Source: Whitmania pigra (lineage: Eukaryota; Annelida; Clitellata; Hirudinida; Haemopidae). From it: a stretch of 64,000 nucleotides of DNA. Shown here piece after piece: positions 29,333-45,600 of this stretch. The stretch's first letter is position 1. Each line of letters begins with the position of its first letter. The notes under the pieces are model-generated. The model was not told the DNA's origin. It ran no database searches and was given only the letters and a program-made list of their open reading frames with translations. Position numbers and translations under genes: made by a program. Location: positions 1,537,001 to 1,601,000 of the forward strand of contig JAJTWR010000299.1 in NCBI GenBank assembly GCA_021613335.1, in the 5' to 3' direction.

Positions 29333-31248
29333 ATGTCTTGGTTAGGTGCCCTGGCAGCTAAAACAGAAAATCTTCTGAACAAAGTTGACCAGGCCGCTGG
29401 ACAGGCTCTCCAACAGACCAGTTTTGAACGCACGGATTCGTCTTCTCAACTTTCCTCGCAATGGCAGCTGTCCAACGAAAATACTACCACGGGTTATTCG
29501 CCTTATCTCTCGCAAACTTCAGAAAAGCGTCAACCTTATCAGACGTCGACTGTTGTTGGTCAAGCTTCAAAACCTGCAAAGAAGGATGAAGACAGTGAAT
29601 TAATTAAATTCCTAAACGATCCACAACCCCTAAGCACTCGAATATCAAATCCAGCAAATACTCCAGTTAGAAACACAGTAGTCGGTTTGTAAACTATGTA
29701 ACTTTTCAGTTTGTGTATGCTTTGACATTTGATCAATTTCATTTCGACTTTTTGTGCTAATTTAATGAGGGGATGGTGAAATTGTTGATGAGGAAACCTA
29801 CAAACTGTAACATCTTAGGCACATGAGGAACTGTATTAGATTTTAATAATATTTGCACAATTTAAAGTGAAATTGCATTGCCACTGTTTATTTAGTGTTT
29901 ATAGCAAAAAGCCAAATTTTTGAAAATTGATTTTTGTGCAGTTGGTGAGGCAAAAACTCCAAACATTCCCCAAAACAAAGCAAATCACAGTATTGACTCA
30001 CTGAATGACAACGATGTCAGTCAGGCTTCATCACTGATGGAGGAGAATCATTTACTGAAGAATGAAATTCAGTCTCTCAACAGAGAACTCCAATCTATCA
30101 TCTCCAGAATGCAAGTTAATCAAGAAGGTAGTATTTCATTATTGAGAGATAAATGCATAAATACCATTAGGCAATTTTACATGTTTAATATAAATGTAAT
30201 ATTATATTAGTTACATTCACATTTGATTTTTTCGATACCACTAAATCTCAATAATGTGCACCCATATTTCAGCTTTTGTAAAACAGTTCAGTTATTCCAT
30301 TTAACTTTTTAAAATGCTTTACCTAATTTAATTTCTTTTCTGTTTGAATGGATAATTTATCAAATGGCTGACAATGGGCATTGGTATTTATAAATAACAC
30401 CGGAATTTATAATTTTGACAATTGCATAAGAAATAGTTGTAAATATGTTAAAAATTTTCATTGCATTTAAACATGATAAAGTTAAACATAAATTTATAAA
30501 GTTACCTATCAGAAAATATGTTTTGAGTTTGTAGTGACAGTTAAAATCAGTATTATAATAATTATAATAAGTTTAAATTGATATTGTCTGCAAAAGTTAA
30601 TCCTGAAATTCTTCAAAACATCACCTGAAGAATTGTCTCTATGCAGAATGTCCCTGATGTTTCTGTTTCCCTCCTCCATGGCCTTTAAAGTTGCCATTTA
30701 ACATAGCTTATCAATTTACAAGCAACGTGCTAGGCCATCTTAAGGTTCCTCAGATAATGTTCAGACAAGTTCCTTCAATAATTGCTTTTGATCACTGAAT
30801 TTCTGTTACATTCCTCCTTGGGCTTTTTGAAACATGTTCATTGAAGAGTTATATTAAAGAGTGGGCATTTAATATAGCTTCTCGATCGACATGCAACATT
30901 TTCAAGCCTCACAAAAGGAATCAGTCACCTTCCTAGGCAGGTGTCAAGTCATTCACGTTCCTCTGATGACCTCTAATGATTTCCTCTGATCCAAAGAGTG
31001 GAACAAATGCTCTTGAGATGAATTTTCTGTGATCCCTTACCAAGTGACTCCACACAAATGTGCTCCTTGTTACAATGTAAAGACAGCACAAGGACATTTT
31101 AAGGAACGAATTTTGAAATTAAATATTACTAACGTAGACAAAGCGGATCAAAAAAACTTAAAAACATCTAATTGTTCTATGAAGCTTAATTTTGCTTGTT
31201 GTAATTATTCACTTGATATGATACTATTTATTGTTATTATTATTATTA

Positions 31249-31284
<36 letters not shown>

Positions 31285-34200
31285 CTTTTATATTTTAAAG
31301 AGATGAACAAAACAACTAAAGAACTCGAAAAGCAGAGCAAACAGTTGCTTAGAAGTGAGCAAACGGTGAGGGAACTTCAGGACAGAGAGTCTGATCTGCT
31401 GAAGACCATCGAAGCCAAGGAGACACAAACAAGTCTCCTTCGTCTCAGACTCGAGGAAGCAGACGGGAACCTCAAACTGCAGAAGATGAAAGTGAACGAC
31501 CTCATATCTGAGAACGACAGGTACTTGATTCCATGTTCATTCAAGCATGATAGCTTTTAATTGTTTAAAAGTCAATTTCTGATGCTTTTTTTGATGAGTT
31601 TGAGATAAACATTGTTAGCCTGTAATGATACCATGTGTTTCTGAATTCTTTGTAATTTTTTTTAAATTTTTAAGTTAACAAATGTGTTATGAAGGTAACA
31701 ACAACCATTTTTAATAAAACATAATGACTGTAATGACTTTTAGGATTCTTCAAGATCACAGCATGAGCACAGGTGTTCAAAGTTATGCCCTTGAAACATT
31801 ACAAGAGAAGATTCAGGGTGCTGAAGATAGTTTGAGGAGAGAATTAGACAATTTCAGTAAACAAGAGGTCACCAGTAATTCCTTCTTACAATTGTTTAGA
31901 GTCATTAACTTAATTGAATCTTCTATTATTATTGTAATTCACTAGGCAGAATTGAAGCAGAAATTGTTGGAACTGGAATCTGACAAGCAGAATCTATTGG
32001 TGGAAGTTAGCAACCTGCAGAAGAACCTGTCGAGAGAAAAAGGTCATTTGGAGAAATAATTGCGTTAATTTGTCGTTTGTTGATTTGTCGAACGTTCGTG
32101 TGATTTCAGCCAGTTCCGGCGACACTGCCAACCAGCTCAAGTCAGCAAGGTCGCAGATGGAGAATGCCAAGCAGGAACTCGTCCACTACAAGGAGAAAGC
32201 CACTCGCATCCTCCAGGTTTGGCTTTGATTTTAACTGCGATTCGTAAATTCCAAGGCTATATGTTTCAAGCAATCTAGAACTTAATTTCCAAGTAGTTAA
32301 ATTGAATTGTTGATTATTAATGCTGATATAGAGTAAAGATAGACTGATTGCCACTCTGAAAGAAGGAAGTCTGAACAATGTGGATGGCAGCGGTGCCAGT
32401 GAGCCGATCATTCACTCGAGCGAAATGGATTCTCTGAGGCAGGAGAGGGACATTCTGAGGGAAGACTACCATTCCAGTCAGATTGCACTCGAAAACCTAA
32501 GAGCTGAAATCTCGGTAAAAAATAATTCAAATGAAATACATTATATTAAGAAATATGAAATAGACAATTACACATTATAATAAGAAAATATCATTGAACA
32601 TCTTCATGCTTTAACGAACATCAATGAATGTGGAGTGAAAATCATGTTCAATTAATACAAGATTAACCACGATAAATTGTGTAGTTTCTCGTTGTTTGGT
32701 TTTGTTTTCTCAGTGTTGCTGTGAATTATAAAATTACGGTTGATGATGTTGATGTCATTGACATGGCATGCAAATGACTTCGTGGTTGATGTCGTCAACA
32801 TGACATGCAAATGATTTCATGGTTTCCAGGACCTGGAGAGCCAGATGCAGCAGGACAATGAGTCCATGAAGGAGCAGATGAGGCTTCTTGAGGATCAAAT
32901 GGAGCTGGAAAAGAGAAGGAGAGAAGATGCAGAAAGTGAAAACAACAAGCAGAAACAAGTTGGTTTATCAGTTCACTTTACTATTATTTACTTTAATAAC
33001 AGATATTTTATAGCTATGCAATTATAACTTATTTATTACAATCCTAAAACATTAGGAATTTATTTAAGTACTTTATTTGTGATCGTTTAACAGGAGCTGA
33101 AGTTCATCCACGAAGACATTTTAAAACAAAAGTCAGCTTTCCAGATGAGGTTGCAAGACAGAGAGGCAGAGATCCAGAGGCTGAGGAGCCAGGTGATGCC
33201 TGTATTCTGTGTGTCTAACTAGAATAAGTATTATTTATTAACCAATATACTGTGTTGTTCAATTCACCCTGAAATAAAATTCTAATAAAAATAATTAATT
33301 GTAATAAAGATATCTAATATTTAATCAGCTGACAACCAAATCTCTGAACATGACAAGCCAAGAGGAGCTTGAGAACAGACTGCACACCCTGACCGAAAGC
33401 TTGATTCAAAAGCAAATGGCCCTCGAATCTCTGAGCACCGAAAAAAATTCCCTTCTGTTGCAGCTGGAGAGAACGGAGGTTTACACTTGTTTCGGTTGAT
33501 TAACTACGTTAAAATTTATTCACTTAATGCTAAATTATTAAATTTGCAATTGTGGCAATTTGGGTTGTGTGATCACATAGTTAAGAGAGTGTTATTGGCT
33601 CTTTGAGCTGTGTGGCTCAAATGATGAGGGGTTCTAATAGAAAATATTGTTTTATTGCGAAAGACTTTGAAACTGATAACATAATAGGTGATGTTGTGGT
33701 AATATTATTATTAACAATTGCTATGTTTTGGAGGCAGTGAAAAAAAAGCACCAATAAAAGCTTTTGGAGTGGTTAAGGTGTGATGCATTCATAATATCAT
33801 GAGAAGATTTAAGCTAACAGAGACCAATAGTTTCACCATTTAGAATATTGCAAATATGCTTGCACGAAAAAGATGTTACCTGATACTGTTTTGTACTTAT
33901 AAAATGTTTTTGTGTTATAAAGCATTTCTTAACCTGCCACATGGCAATATGCCTTGCATCCATCATAACATTGTATGAAATCTTTGCTTTACTTTCTCTC
34001 TATGACAATTATTACAGAAGCAGTACAGGGAAGCTGAATCGTCTGCTCTCAGGAGCAGCTCCACCACTGTTCACTTCAACAACTCTGATGATGATGGTTC
34101 GTAAAAGCCTGCATTTTATATTTTTCATTTCAATCCTCGTAACTGTGGATTGCATGTCCTCAGTGAGGCCAAGATTTTCCACTTTCATGAAAGAGTCTCC

Positions 34201-34551
34201 ACTCGATGGTAACGTCACCAGGAAGGTTAAGATGGCTGCCAACACCATCGACAGATTTAGGTATAAAATGTTTCTTTGTCATTTTGTTCCTGGTAGAAAT
34301 AGTTGGAATGATTCATATCTATTTAAACACATGCAGTATAAGCCTGGGCATATTCCTGAGAAGATATCCCATTGCAAGAGTGTTCGTGATTATTTATATG
34401 GTGAGTGGATCTGTTGATAATAATTTGCGTTAAGTAGCCACATAAATGGTTAATCTGTTTATAGATCCTCCTCCATCTGTGGGTGATGGTAGTGCTTTTG
34501 ACCTACCAACCTGAAGTTCATGCTTCTGATTTTGCTCCACATGGATCATAG
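29333..34551 (+). CDS. GOLGA5: Golgin-84 (Golgi tethering coiled-coil membrane protein)
   Basis: Fourteen exons join in phase to 657 aa: 29333-29684, 29942-30127, 31301-31520, 31744-31867, 31946-32042, 32110-32216, 32332-32514, 32830-32958, 33094-33192, 33329-33478, 34018-34096, 34164-34260, 34337-34400 and 34465-34551. The N-terminus MSWLGALAAKTENLLNKVDQ and the C-terminus FLRRYPIARVFVIIYM followed by LLHLWVMVVLLTY match golgin-84, including its tail anchor. The middle is a long coiled coil (for example ELVHYKEKATRILQ and ELENRLHTLTESLIQKQ). Human golgin-84 is about 731 aa; the N-terminal linker is shorter here. The family sits on cis-Golgi membranes, binds Rab1 and the COG complex, and tethers intra-Golgi vesicles. 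The AG right before the ATG implies a spliced 5' UTR. Confidence 0.97.
31215..31285. repeat. (ATT)n microsatellite in golgin-84 intron 2
   Basis: TTATTATTATT runs end about 15 bp before the exon 3 acceptor (TTTTAAAG|31301), so the repeat contributes to or adjoins the polypyrimidine region. Confidence 0.9.
32739..32822. repeat. Short tandem duplication in golgin-84 intron 7
   Basis: Two similar ~40-bp units, each containing ACATGCAAATGA-type sequence (GGCATGCAAATGACTTC and GACATGCAAATGATTTC), lie just upstream of the exon 8 acceptor at 32829. Confidence 0.7.
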
Positions 34552-35201
34552 ACCAGTGAAAGAATTCATTAACATTCTCATTAATTAACCATATTAATTA
34601 GTTCCAACTTGTTATTAACTTGAAATTATACAGTGAAGCGAACATTCAGACACATGTTGTTATAGTTTAGTAATAAGATATTTATTATTCGTTAGAGCTG
34701 CATTTAATGAGAATCACTTCTCAAGCATTGTTTTCATTTAACTTTGGTTACAGCTTTTGCATAAAATGAGGCCAAATTATTGACGGAACTTAATTCGTTG
34801 CAGATGCCCTCATCTGCTGTTTTGTCTTTCATAAATTGGAAATGTTTCTGAATGTTTTTATTTATTTTCTTAGTTAAAAACGTTACTTGTTACTTTGCAA
34901 ACATTGAATAGTCGAATTATGAACTGGGCATTGAGTGGGTCAGAAGCTTTGAAATTTAAAAAAAAAACATCAAAGAACAATCCGAGATTAAAAATGCTTG
35001 CTAAAGCTCTAAGGAGCATGTTTCCAGCACCATAAAGATTGCTACAAAGACGTCGAAACAACGAAATTGATTTCACCACCATCGAAAAGCGTAAATGCGT
35101 TTGCAAAGTTATGAGCTGAAAATGTTAGGCAAATGTATTGTCGTTATTCGTAGAAATTCATTCACGAATTAGTCGTTGAGACTGGGAATGCGACCTCAAG
35201 T
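34552..35201. other. Convergent intergenic region, golgin-84 / beta-tubulin
   Basis: 650 bp between two stop codons on opposite strands. It must hold both 3' UTRs. No other gene, repeat or RNA is evident. Confidence 0.5.
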
Positions 35202-37005
<1,804 letters not shown>

Positions 37006-37614
37006 TTTCTCAAAGATGTCCAGTAGAAGTTCTAGTGAAAACTGAATGAGGAGATGCAGTGGCTACGAAATAAGAGTGCAGTATGAGAGGCAGGTGCTTG
37101 CTCATCAATCGATGGCAACACGTGTTTTTCTCGGGGAGGGTCGTGCGGGCGTGGTCGTAGTTGAAGGCTTGAGATGATTTTCACCGTCTTAGTCGTTCAA
37201 ATACTGCATGACTATGATTGCAGAATACTAAGACTAGAAAGTAATCATAAAGACTTAAATGCAGAAATTAAGTAAGCGACTTTGAAAGCGCACGACCTTT
37301 GCCAACTTACTTTCCAGATGCATTTGTATTTTTTGAATGTGTGGATTATTAAACCAGATACTAAAACAACCGACAGTAAATCACAGTTCAATAAAGTTAA
37401 TTACTTATCGTTAATTATGAGATGAAAAACCCATACTACTTCACCTGTTTCTATGACTCACCTTACTCACCTAGCTTCAGATTCATACGCGTTGATAATT
37501 TTGAAATGTCATTCGGTATCCTTCAATGTTGAAATCATTTGTGATCACTGATCGGTCATTATCACAAAGCTGTGATAGCTAAATAAACTACCAATTCTTT
37601 CGGCAATTGCAAAC
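37006..37614. other. Upstream region of beta-tubulin
   Basis: Presumed 5' UTR and promoter of the minus-strand tubulin gene. No TATA box was identified with confidence. No coding sequence is seen. Confidence 0.45.
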
Positions 37615-38049
37615 CTAACTATGCCTGAAAATCCTTACAAAATAATCGAGAATACCACGAACTAAGTACAATTTAAAGGACAATTTAAATAATAAATATA
37701 ATAGTATGAATGGTCCAGTCTGTGTCTGATTTTTGATAGATGAGGGAATAATGTTGTATAGCCTAGGTCTGTAGCATGTTATTGAAAAGAGCTTGAGGGT
37801 GGTTTTGGCAAAAGATGGACTGTATTCATGGGTATGACGGAGGGAGTATGAAGGTTTGATGTAGTTGACGCCTTCGGACATAAGACCTAAAGATTTTTCT
37901 GGAAGGGCATTTTTATTGTAAGAGAACATAGATAGGGCAGTTTGAAGACTGCGTATTTGTTGAAGATTTAATAAATTGTTATTGATAAAAGTCGAATTTG
38001 TGTGAGATGAAATTGGTAGTGAAAATATTATGCGGGTGATGCCGTTCAA
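37615..38049 (-). mobile_element. LINE-type ORF2 C-terminal remnant
   Basis: 144-residue minus-strand frame. Its middle part, SYSLRHTHEYSPSFAKTTLK followed by LFSITCYRPRLYNIIPSSIK, has the pattern found at the very C-terminus of many non-LTR retrotransposon reverse-transcriptase proteins (R-x-SH/THxY...FSI..Y.P.LWN.IP..IK). No RT motifs are nearby, so this is a 5'-truncated copy, as is usual for LINEs. The exact family is not determined. Confidence 0.6.
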
Positions 38050-39679
38050 TATTACTCAATTTCATACATGACATCATTTTATTGTATATAAACCTATAAA
38101 GTTTTAACTAAATTAAATTTTTTTTTTAAATAATCACCTGATAACCTGTAGAATATGCAAAATAACATTTATAGGGAACATCCTTACGTATGACCTTCAA
38201 GCTTGAAATGTGTGGTAGTTAATGTGTGTGTATGTTATGTGTAAGCTTGTAGGACGAAGTTTAGCGGTGGATTTTAGCTTTTTTCTTAGACTTTAAAAAT
38301 AACCCATGCCCCGCACTAAATCCGCCATTGAACATTTCAGATACTCTGAATAATTTTAACTGTGGTAACTATTTATAATATAACTAATAAATATTTATCC
38401 AGCTATCTGTTTTTGTACACAAATTCAAAGTTATCGTGAACAGGAACTTTTAGAGGGAACCCTCGCACAACCTCATTTTTCTGCCCCTGATCGAGAAACT
38501 GACAAATTTATTTGGTCTTGCATCGTTCACTTTTAAGGTGATGGTCTAAAACAAAATTCATTTCAGAGATATTTACATTTCTGAATATGTTATGAGGCCC
38601 CATGGATCTCCAGAGACGTAATTTGGATGGCAGTTTGCGCTTTTGTTCCTGCTTATCGCGCATAATCTTTGCGGCCGCTCACATTTAATGCAATGAAATT
38701 TATGGTAGAAAATTTTCAGGAGACTCATCTACAAAAAATTGTTTTCAAATGTCCATGATTACTGTTACCCAAGGGGCAAAGGCTGATGCCAAGAAGAGAT
38801 CAAAGATCATTTATCGTCTGGCAGCGATGAGGGTGACATCATTTTTATTTAAGTTTGTTAGCATCTAATGTTTGCTTATTAGTGAATGCACAAGAAGACA
38901 CTTTAAAATGAACATTAAAAAATGCACTGTGAATAAACAGTTCATTTTATTTTTTAATTATTAATTTTAGTATTTATTGTAATTTTAATGTAAGTTGTTT
39001 ATTATCTTTCGAAATTAAAAAACTCAATACATTTTGACATCGCACAATCCTTGATACGTGTATGATGTTTACCAGTTTGTTTGCATAAAATGTAACTATA
39101 TTGACATTTATATTAATTAAATTTATTGCCTCGGTTTTTGCTTGATATTTCCACAGAGTTTCATTTGTGACGCTTATCGCACTTGTCCTCTCACATCTGT
39201 TTAACGTGTATAATCTTTGCGGCCGCTCATACTTAATGCAATGAAATTTAAAGTCGAAAATTGTCAAGAGACTCATTTATAACATTGTTTTTAAAAGACT
39301 CAAGCAAATCGGGTGATTATTAAATATCCTAACCAGAAATTCTTAAATACCTGGAAGTTCCCATCCAAAGTAGGGAAACGTTGCTTCCTAAGTTGTTTTA
39401 AGTAACGCATTCTTACATTAGAACTCGTTGACTCTGGATAAATATTAATTGAAAATCATTTTATGCTAACCATTTCATGCTAAATGCTATTGCTGTTACC
39501 ACTAACAAGGTTGTCAAGATTTTAATTGTCCTAGTTCAACAATAAGGAGTCAATCACTTTAATCATTTAAATAAACATGCAAATATCTACGTTTGGTGTG
39601 TGAGTCTTCAAAAAAAAGAAATAATAGATAAATTTTAGTGTAAATATCAATTCATTGCAGGCAAATTGCTTTCTGTACA
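38050..39679. other. Intergenic region before GBF1, with a duplicated ~80-bp segment
   Basis: No gene seen. Two related copies of an ~80-bp segment occur at 38653-38732 and 39201-39280, in the same orientation, each containing TAATCTTTGCGGCCGCTCA. A 5' UTR exon of GBF1 may be near 39650, because TTGCAG at 39656-39661 lies just before the ATG. Confidence 0.6.
38653..39280. repeat. Direct repeat pair of about 80 bp
   Basis: The units 38653-38732 and 39201-39280 share TAATCTTTGCGGCCGCTCA, then TTAATGCAATGAAATTTA and GAGACTCAT, with scattered changes. They are 548 bp apart and have no coding potential. They could be two copies of a short interspersed repeat. Confidence 0.75.
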
Positions 39680-42600
39680 ATGGCCAAGTCAGAAACTGGA
39701 ATATATGTCGTGCTAGGAGAGGTGAACCTGTTGATATCAGCAGTGAAGAGATCCACTAGATGGGCTTCTCAACATTTTCAAGTAGAAATTTCAATTTTGC
39801 TATTTCATTTTTTGTTTTATCCAATGAACTTTTGGATTAATTTAAATAATTATCCATTCTTTTTAGAATGGATCAGAATTTGAATTAGTGGAGAACCTTA
39901 TTCGCTTGAAGGGAGTTCTGGTGGATTTAGTTGGTTAGAAGCTGCGTTTTAATGACTCTTACGATGATAATTTTTTAAGTGAATCAAACTTATTTTAGAT
40001 TTAAAGGGCATCGCACCTCTGGAATACTTGCTGCCGTTTCTCGATGTCGTTCGTTCGGAACACACGAGCGGCGTAATCACTTCTCTCGCCCTGACTTCCA
40101 TCAACAAATTTATTTCTTACAAGTTAATAGGTACTTTCACCTAATCACAATTATGACCAATTAATCAGAGTTATTGATTTTATTGGATTTTTGTTAAAAT
40201 AGAGTGCGAAAATGAGATCCTTGCCAGTACGGTGGGTCAAATCGCCGATGCGGTCACTCATGCCAGGTTTGTGGGCACCGATCCAAGCTCAGATGAAGTG
40301 GTCCTTCTGAAGATACTGCATGCAAGTGATCCTATTGTACTTTCTTGTGACATTTGTGATTCTATATTCTGGGTGGAAAAATGAGTTGATATGTCACGAC
40401 GGGACTAACTTTTGTGAAAGTATTTAGAATCACTTGTTGCACCTTTGTTGAAATGAAGCTATTTAATATAGCTATTTAATTATTATTACATTATGTCTTA
40501 TTATTAACAGCATTGTATTAACTATATCATTATTATAATGACTAGGTTTTAAGGTCATTGGTCATGTCTCATTATGGGGTTCTGTTGACCAATGATGCTG
40601 TCTGTGAAATCATGCAGTCTTGCTTCAGGATTTGTTTTGAAGTGAGACTCGGAGGTAAGAGAAGAAAGCATTTAATTTTTTTTAATTCTTGATGTTTTTA
40701 TTGATTTATTAATTGCTAGCAATTGTAATCGTAACCTCATTTATATAGTGCCATATCCATAGCATCAGAGTTGCCCAGCCTGCCCTTGGAAAGGAGCACT
40801 ATATAAATGTTTTTAGAAGCGCCTCTGATGCCATGCATATGCCGCTATGCAAATGAAGTACAATTACAACAATTACAATGAATGATTGAAATTAAGGAAT
40901 GAAATTAATGGTGTTAATTTTATTTTGTGCAGAATTATTGAGGAGGTCTTCAGAGCAGATACTTGTGGAAATGGTTCAGTTGCTGTTTACAAGACTCCCA
41001 CAGTTTAAAGAAGATGCTAAGTGGTCTGCCAATATGAGGAAGGTGAGATCATTGACCTGTGTTGCATGTTTATTATTTATCAAATTAGTTAATTTACACT
41101 TATAACATGATTAAAGATCTGATTTGATAATTATTTCTTTAAGGCTTCTAATTTTTTTTGAACAATTTGATCAATATTTTAATAATAATAATATTAATAG
41201 AAGTTATTGAGTATATGGATTAACATTTAAATGGCTAAACTTAAGCATTTAAGAATGGTTATTGGTTGATCATGACAATTGGATTTGCTTGAAGCAGTTG
41301 AAGATGAGGGCAGGTTCAAACATGATGGATCCTTCGAAGGGCGGACCAAAGATGCGCAAAAAATCACCGAAAGTGAAGACAAAGGGAGGCACAGCGTTGG
41401 TCAAACAGGATGCAGCAACTGCAGAGACTGTCGAGAACGCTTCGTCGGATGCCATTCCGTGCTCGGGTGTGTTGTCGATTTAAAGCTAAAAAGGGAACAA
41501 CTTTTATGTTGTTTCAAAACACATTAGTGTTACGTACTTAAGCTTCGAAGAAATGAGTTTAGCAAATAAATATTAACCTTGTTAACCCCAGATGAGAAGA
41601 TGACCAGCTGTCCTACTCAGAGGTCGGTCGAGCCTCCGAGCTCCTTGTCCCTCGAGATTCCTCACGACGAGAGTCAACCTCTCGTGACCTCTGAGGCGAC
41701 TCCTTCCTCAGAAAACAATGCCAAGGAAATTGGTGGATTGGAAATGGTGAATATTTTTCTCTTTGTTCGTCATTCCGAGTTTAATCAATTAACTGTCGAC
41801 CATTTTCACATGTTGATGTAACTTGAAGCCATCGATTTTTTAATTCTTTCAGGAGACTTTGAAAGAAACGGGCACGAAAGAAGGAGGTGTCGATCAGTAC
41901 GTCTGGGTGAGTTTCGTGAGACGCTCGGAGCTTTTGTTCGTCGTTTGTATTTTTGGGTTGAATTCAGTTTGAGTTGATGTAATCCATTGGATGTTGTATG
42001 CATGATAGGTTGAGAGTTTTTCATTGACTTGCAAGGATGAGGGCAGCCCTTCAATGGAATCTGTTGATCAGCTCTTGGTTTGTTTCCTTTTAAACTCTTT
42101 GCATGTTAATCTTCACTTCGTACTAATTAGAACGTCATGTTTGTCTTTCATTCGAGCTAGCCTCACATGGATAATTCCTTTGATTTTAAAGGTGGCACCA
42201 CAAAACTGCGAAGGTTCGAGAAGGGATTCGATCGCAACGCAAGGCTCAGTCGAAGGAGGACTCGAAGCCACGAAAGACTTTGGCGAAAAGGAATCTTCGG
42301 ATTACATAAACCCTCAGGGGATTAGGTTCACGTCGCAGATGACCAGCTCGAGCAATGACCTCAGAGGTTTTACTTTAGAAATTATTTACTTCATCAGATA
42401 GTTTACTACATCAATCAATCAATCATTTACCATCTGATTCAATTTTAAAGTGGCAATTTCAATGGATTTCTGATTGTTGATTTATATCCGACAACTTATC
42501 TGTTGTGATTAATTATTCTTACCATCGACACTACTGTTATTATTACCACTAGTTAATCGAACGAACATTAAAGTTTAACTTATGCCATCCAGCAGAAGTC

Positions 42601-45600
42601 GTGTTGACCCCGTACGGTATCCCCTGCGTCCGTGAACTCTTGAGGTTCCTGATATCTCTGACCAGTCCTCTCGACCCCCACAACACCGAGGTGATGATTT
42701 ACATGGGTCTGTCGCTCATCACCGTGGCTCTCGAGTGCGGTGCGGATCATCTGGCGCAATTCAAGTCTCTCTTGAGTCTCGTTAAGGATGACATGTGCAA
42801 GAATCTCTTTTTTGTTGGTATATTTGTTATATTTGTTGTATTCGTTGGTGTGTTTGTTGGTATATTTGTTATATTTGTTGTATTCGTTGGTGTATTTCTT
42901 ATGAAACTTTACTGCGATTCATAAATTTTAATTGCTTTGAATGATGAAAACTGTGAATAATAAATGAAACAATTATTCTGATTATTTTTTGGCACATAAA
43001 TATAAGTTAATCCAGTGATGTTGAAATTAAATCCTCAAAATTTATCCTGGGTTGTTAGGTGAATGTCAGATTATATAATTATTCTTGAACATTATGAAAC
43101 TGGATACGTTTTAACTTTTAAGAGTAATGGTTGAAAAACTGCTTTTTTGCTTAAAATAGTTAAACCTAGAGTTTCAATTGTTTTCAGTTGCTGAAGTGCG
43201 AAAAGTTGAACATTTATGCTGCTTCCACACGCATCTGCTTCCTGCTCTTTGAGTCGTTGAGATCTCACCTGAAGCTCCAGATGGAGGTGTCTGAGTTGTC
43301 AACTATGATGTCGATGTTGATATTGCAATGAAGTGCACGGTATTCCTTTGATTTTGCAGATGTACATTATGAAGGTCATGGAGATCATCGTATCAGAATC
43401 TCACAAACTCTCTCACGAGCACAAGGAGATTGCTCTCGATTCCATCATCCAAATTCTTCACATTCCTGGATTGGCCTCCGAACTCTTCCTGAACTTTGAC
43501 TGCGACCTCTACTGCACCAACCTGTTTGAGGATTTGACCAAACTCCTGTCAAAGGTTTGCTTTGTGATTGCTTTGAACTTCAACCTCTGCATACAAATTG
43601 TGAGGTTTCTTAAATATTTTTGAGCAGCCAATGACGATCATATTTGGCATGCAAGATAGTTCGATAGGTTTCATTATTGTGCAACACTTCTAACAAGTAG
43701 CTGTTGAAATGGCAACAGTTGTTGTAATTATTGTAGACTTTTAGAATACTTCACATTTGACTTCAAATGCATGCAACACTCAAATTTAATTGACAAGGTT
43801 GCAGGATTGTAACCACTGCTATTACATAAACTCATAGGATTATAAAAATATATAAATACAAGGCTGTAGAATTTATTTGTACTACATTTATTAATATAAA
43901 AAGTAAAAAAAAGTAATGAATCAAATATTGAAAAATAATGCAAGCGTCACAGTTAATATTAATGGCGCAAATGGAGAAGCATGCACAGTTTTTGGTTATA
44001 ATGGTTGCATCCTAATGGTTGACCTTTTCCAGAAGAAGCTTTCTTTCACAGAGCTGGAACCATTGTGTGATATGATAGTTTGGGTGTTGAAATGATATTC
44101 TAAGATTTAACAACATTTTGTCATCACAGAATGCATTCCCAGTGTCTGGTTTGATGAACACCCACCTGTTGTCTTTGGATGCTTTGCTGACCATCGTGGA
44201 TGCTATCGAGGAGGATTGTCATCACAGGATGATGAGCAGTAAAACTGAGGCCGATGCATCACCATCTCAAAGTCGATATTTTTTAATTTCTTCCTATTTT
44301 AATCAATTTTTATCTTTTAAGACGTGAATATTTTCTTCGCCGACGAATTATAAATAGAAACATCTCCTTCAGATGACGATGGAATCACAAAGAAGTTATC
44401 CACGAGTTCCAACAACTTGACTTCGACCTCGGCATTTGGATTTGGTTCTTTTGACAACCTGCCCCGATTAAAATCCGGTAATTGAAAACAACTCCCATCA
44501 ATTTTTGTCTTTTGGTGTTCTACCACAACTAAGACCTTAAATTGTAATTTAATTGTTACAACGACAATGGAAATATCTTTTTATATTTAATTTAAATCAG
44601 GTTATTATTAATATAATAATTGAAAGTATAAATAAATAAAAATTTTCAGTTGCTAAAAGTCTCAGAATGGATACAAAGTTCGCAAAAATGAGACCCAACA
44701 GAATGAAAGCATCAAAGAAGATTCCAACATGTGAAGATCTTAGCTCCACAAAGCACAAGAAAAAAGTGAGTTACATTTTGAATTTGAATTGAAATTTGAA
44801 CATTGTTAACATTTAAAATTGTTCTACAATTGTTGCTTATCCAGATATATCAGGCAGGAACAGAGCAGTTCAATGTTAAGCCCCAGGAAGGGATAACATA
44901 CTTGCAGAAGCACGGATTTTTGTCTCAGCAACTGGATCCCGGAGAAATCGTTTCCTTCATCAAGCAGAACCCAAAGTTGGACAAGAAACAAATTGGAGAG
45001 TTCATCAGCAACAGGAAAAACAACAACATTCTCGAGGCTTACCAAAAGTGTGTTTTTGAGTTGCTGCATTATTCTTGAGATTTGACGACTCTTTCATTTT
45101 ATTTTCGATCATTTTATTGAGTAGTTTGCCCTTTTGACGTTTAAAAGTCTGTGGTGAATTGTGAATGTGTAACGGAAAGTTACTTTCTTTTGTCAGGTCA
45201 TTCAACTTTGAAGGAACAAGAATCGATGAAGCACTGAGGATGTACCTAGAAACTTTCAGGTTGCCTGGAGAGGCTCCAGTTATATCCTACCTGTTGGAAC
45301 ATTTTGCAGATCACTGGCATGTAAGTCATGTTTCTTTGTATTTTAAACTTTTATTAATTGGACCAGTGAATTTTAATTGATTTGTTAACATTGTTTAAAT
45401 TAGAACAATCGCAGAAATAAATGAGAAAAATAAATTTCAGAAAACGAACGGGGAGCCGTTCAAGAATGCAGATGCTGCATTTACTCTCGCCTACGCAGTC
45501 ATCATGCTCAACGTCGATCAACACAACCTCAATGCCAAGAAGCAGAACACGCCCATGACTTGCGAGGTCTTCTGAGTTCATTTCTGAGTTCCATTCTTTT

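Noticed and set aside
33941..34417. 158-residue plus-strand ORF in the golgin-84 region
   Set aside because: It runs through introns 10-12 in a frame that does not match the golgin-84 exons.
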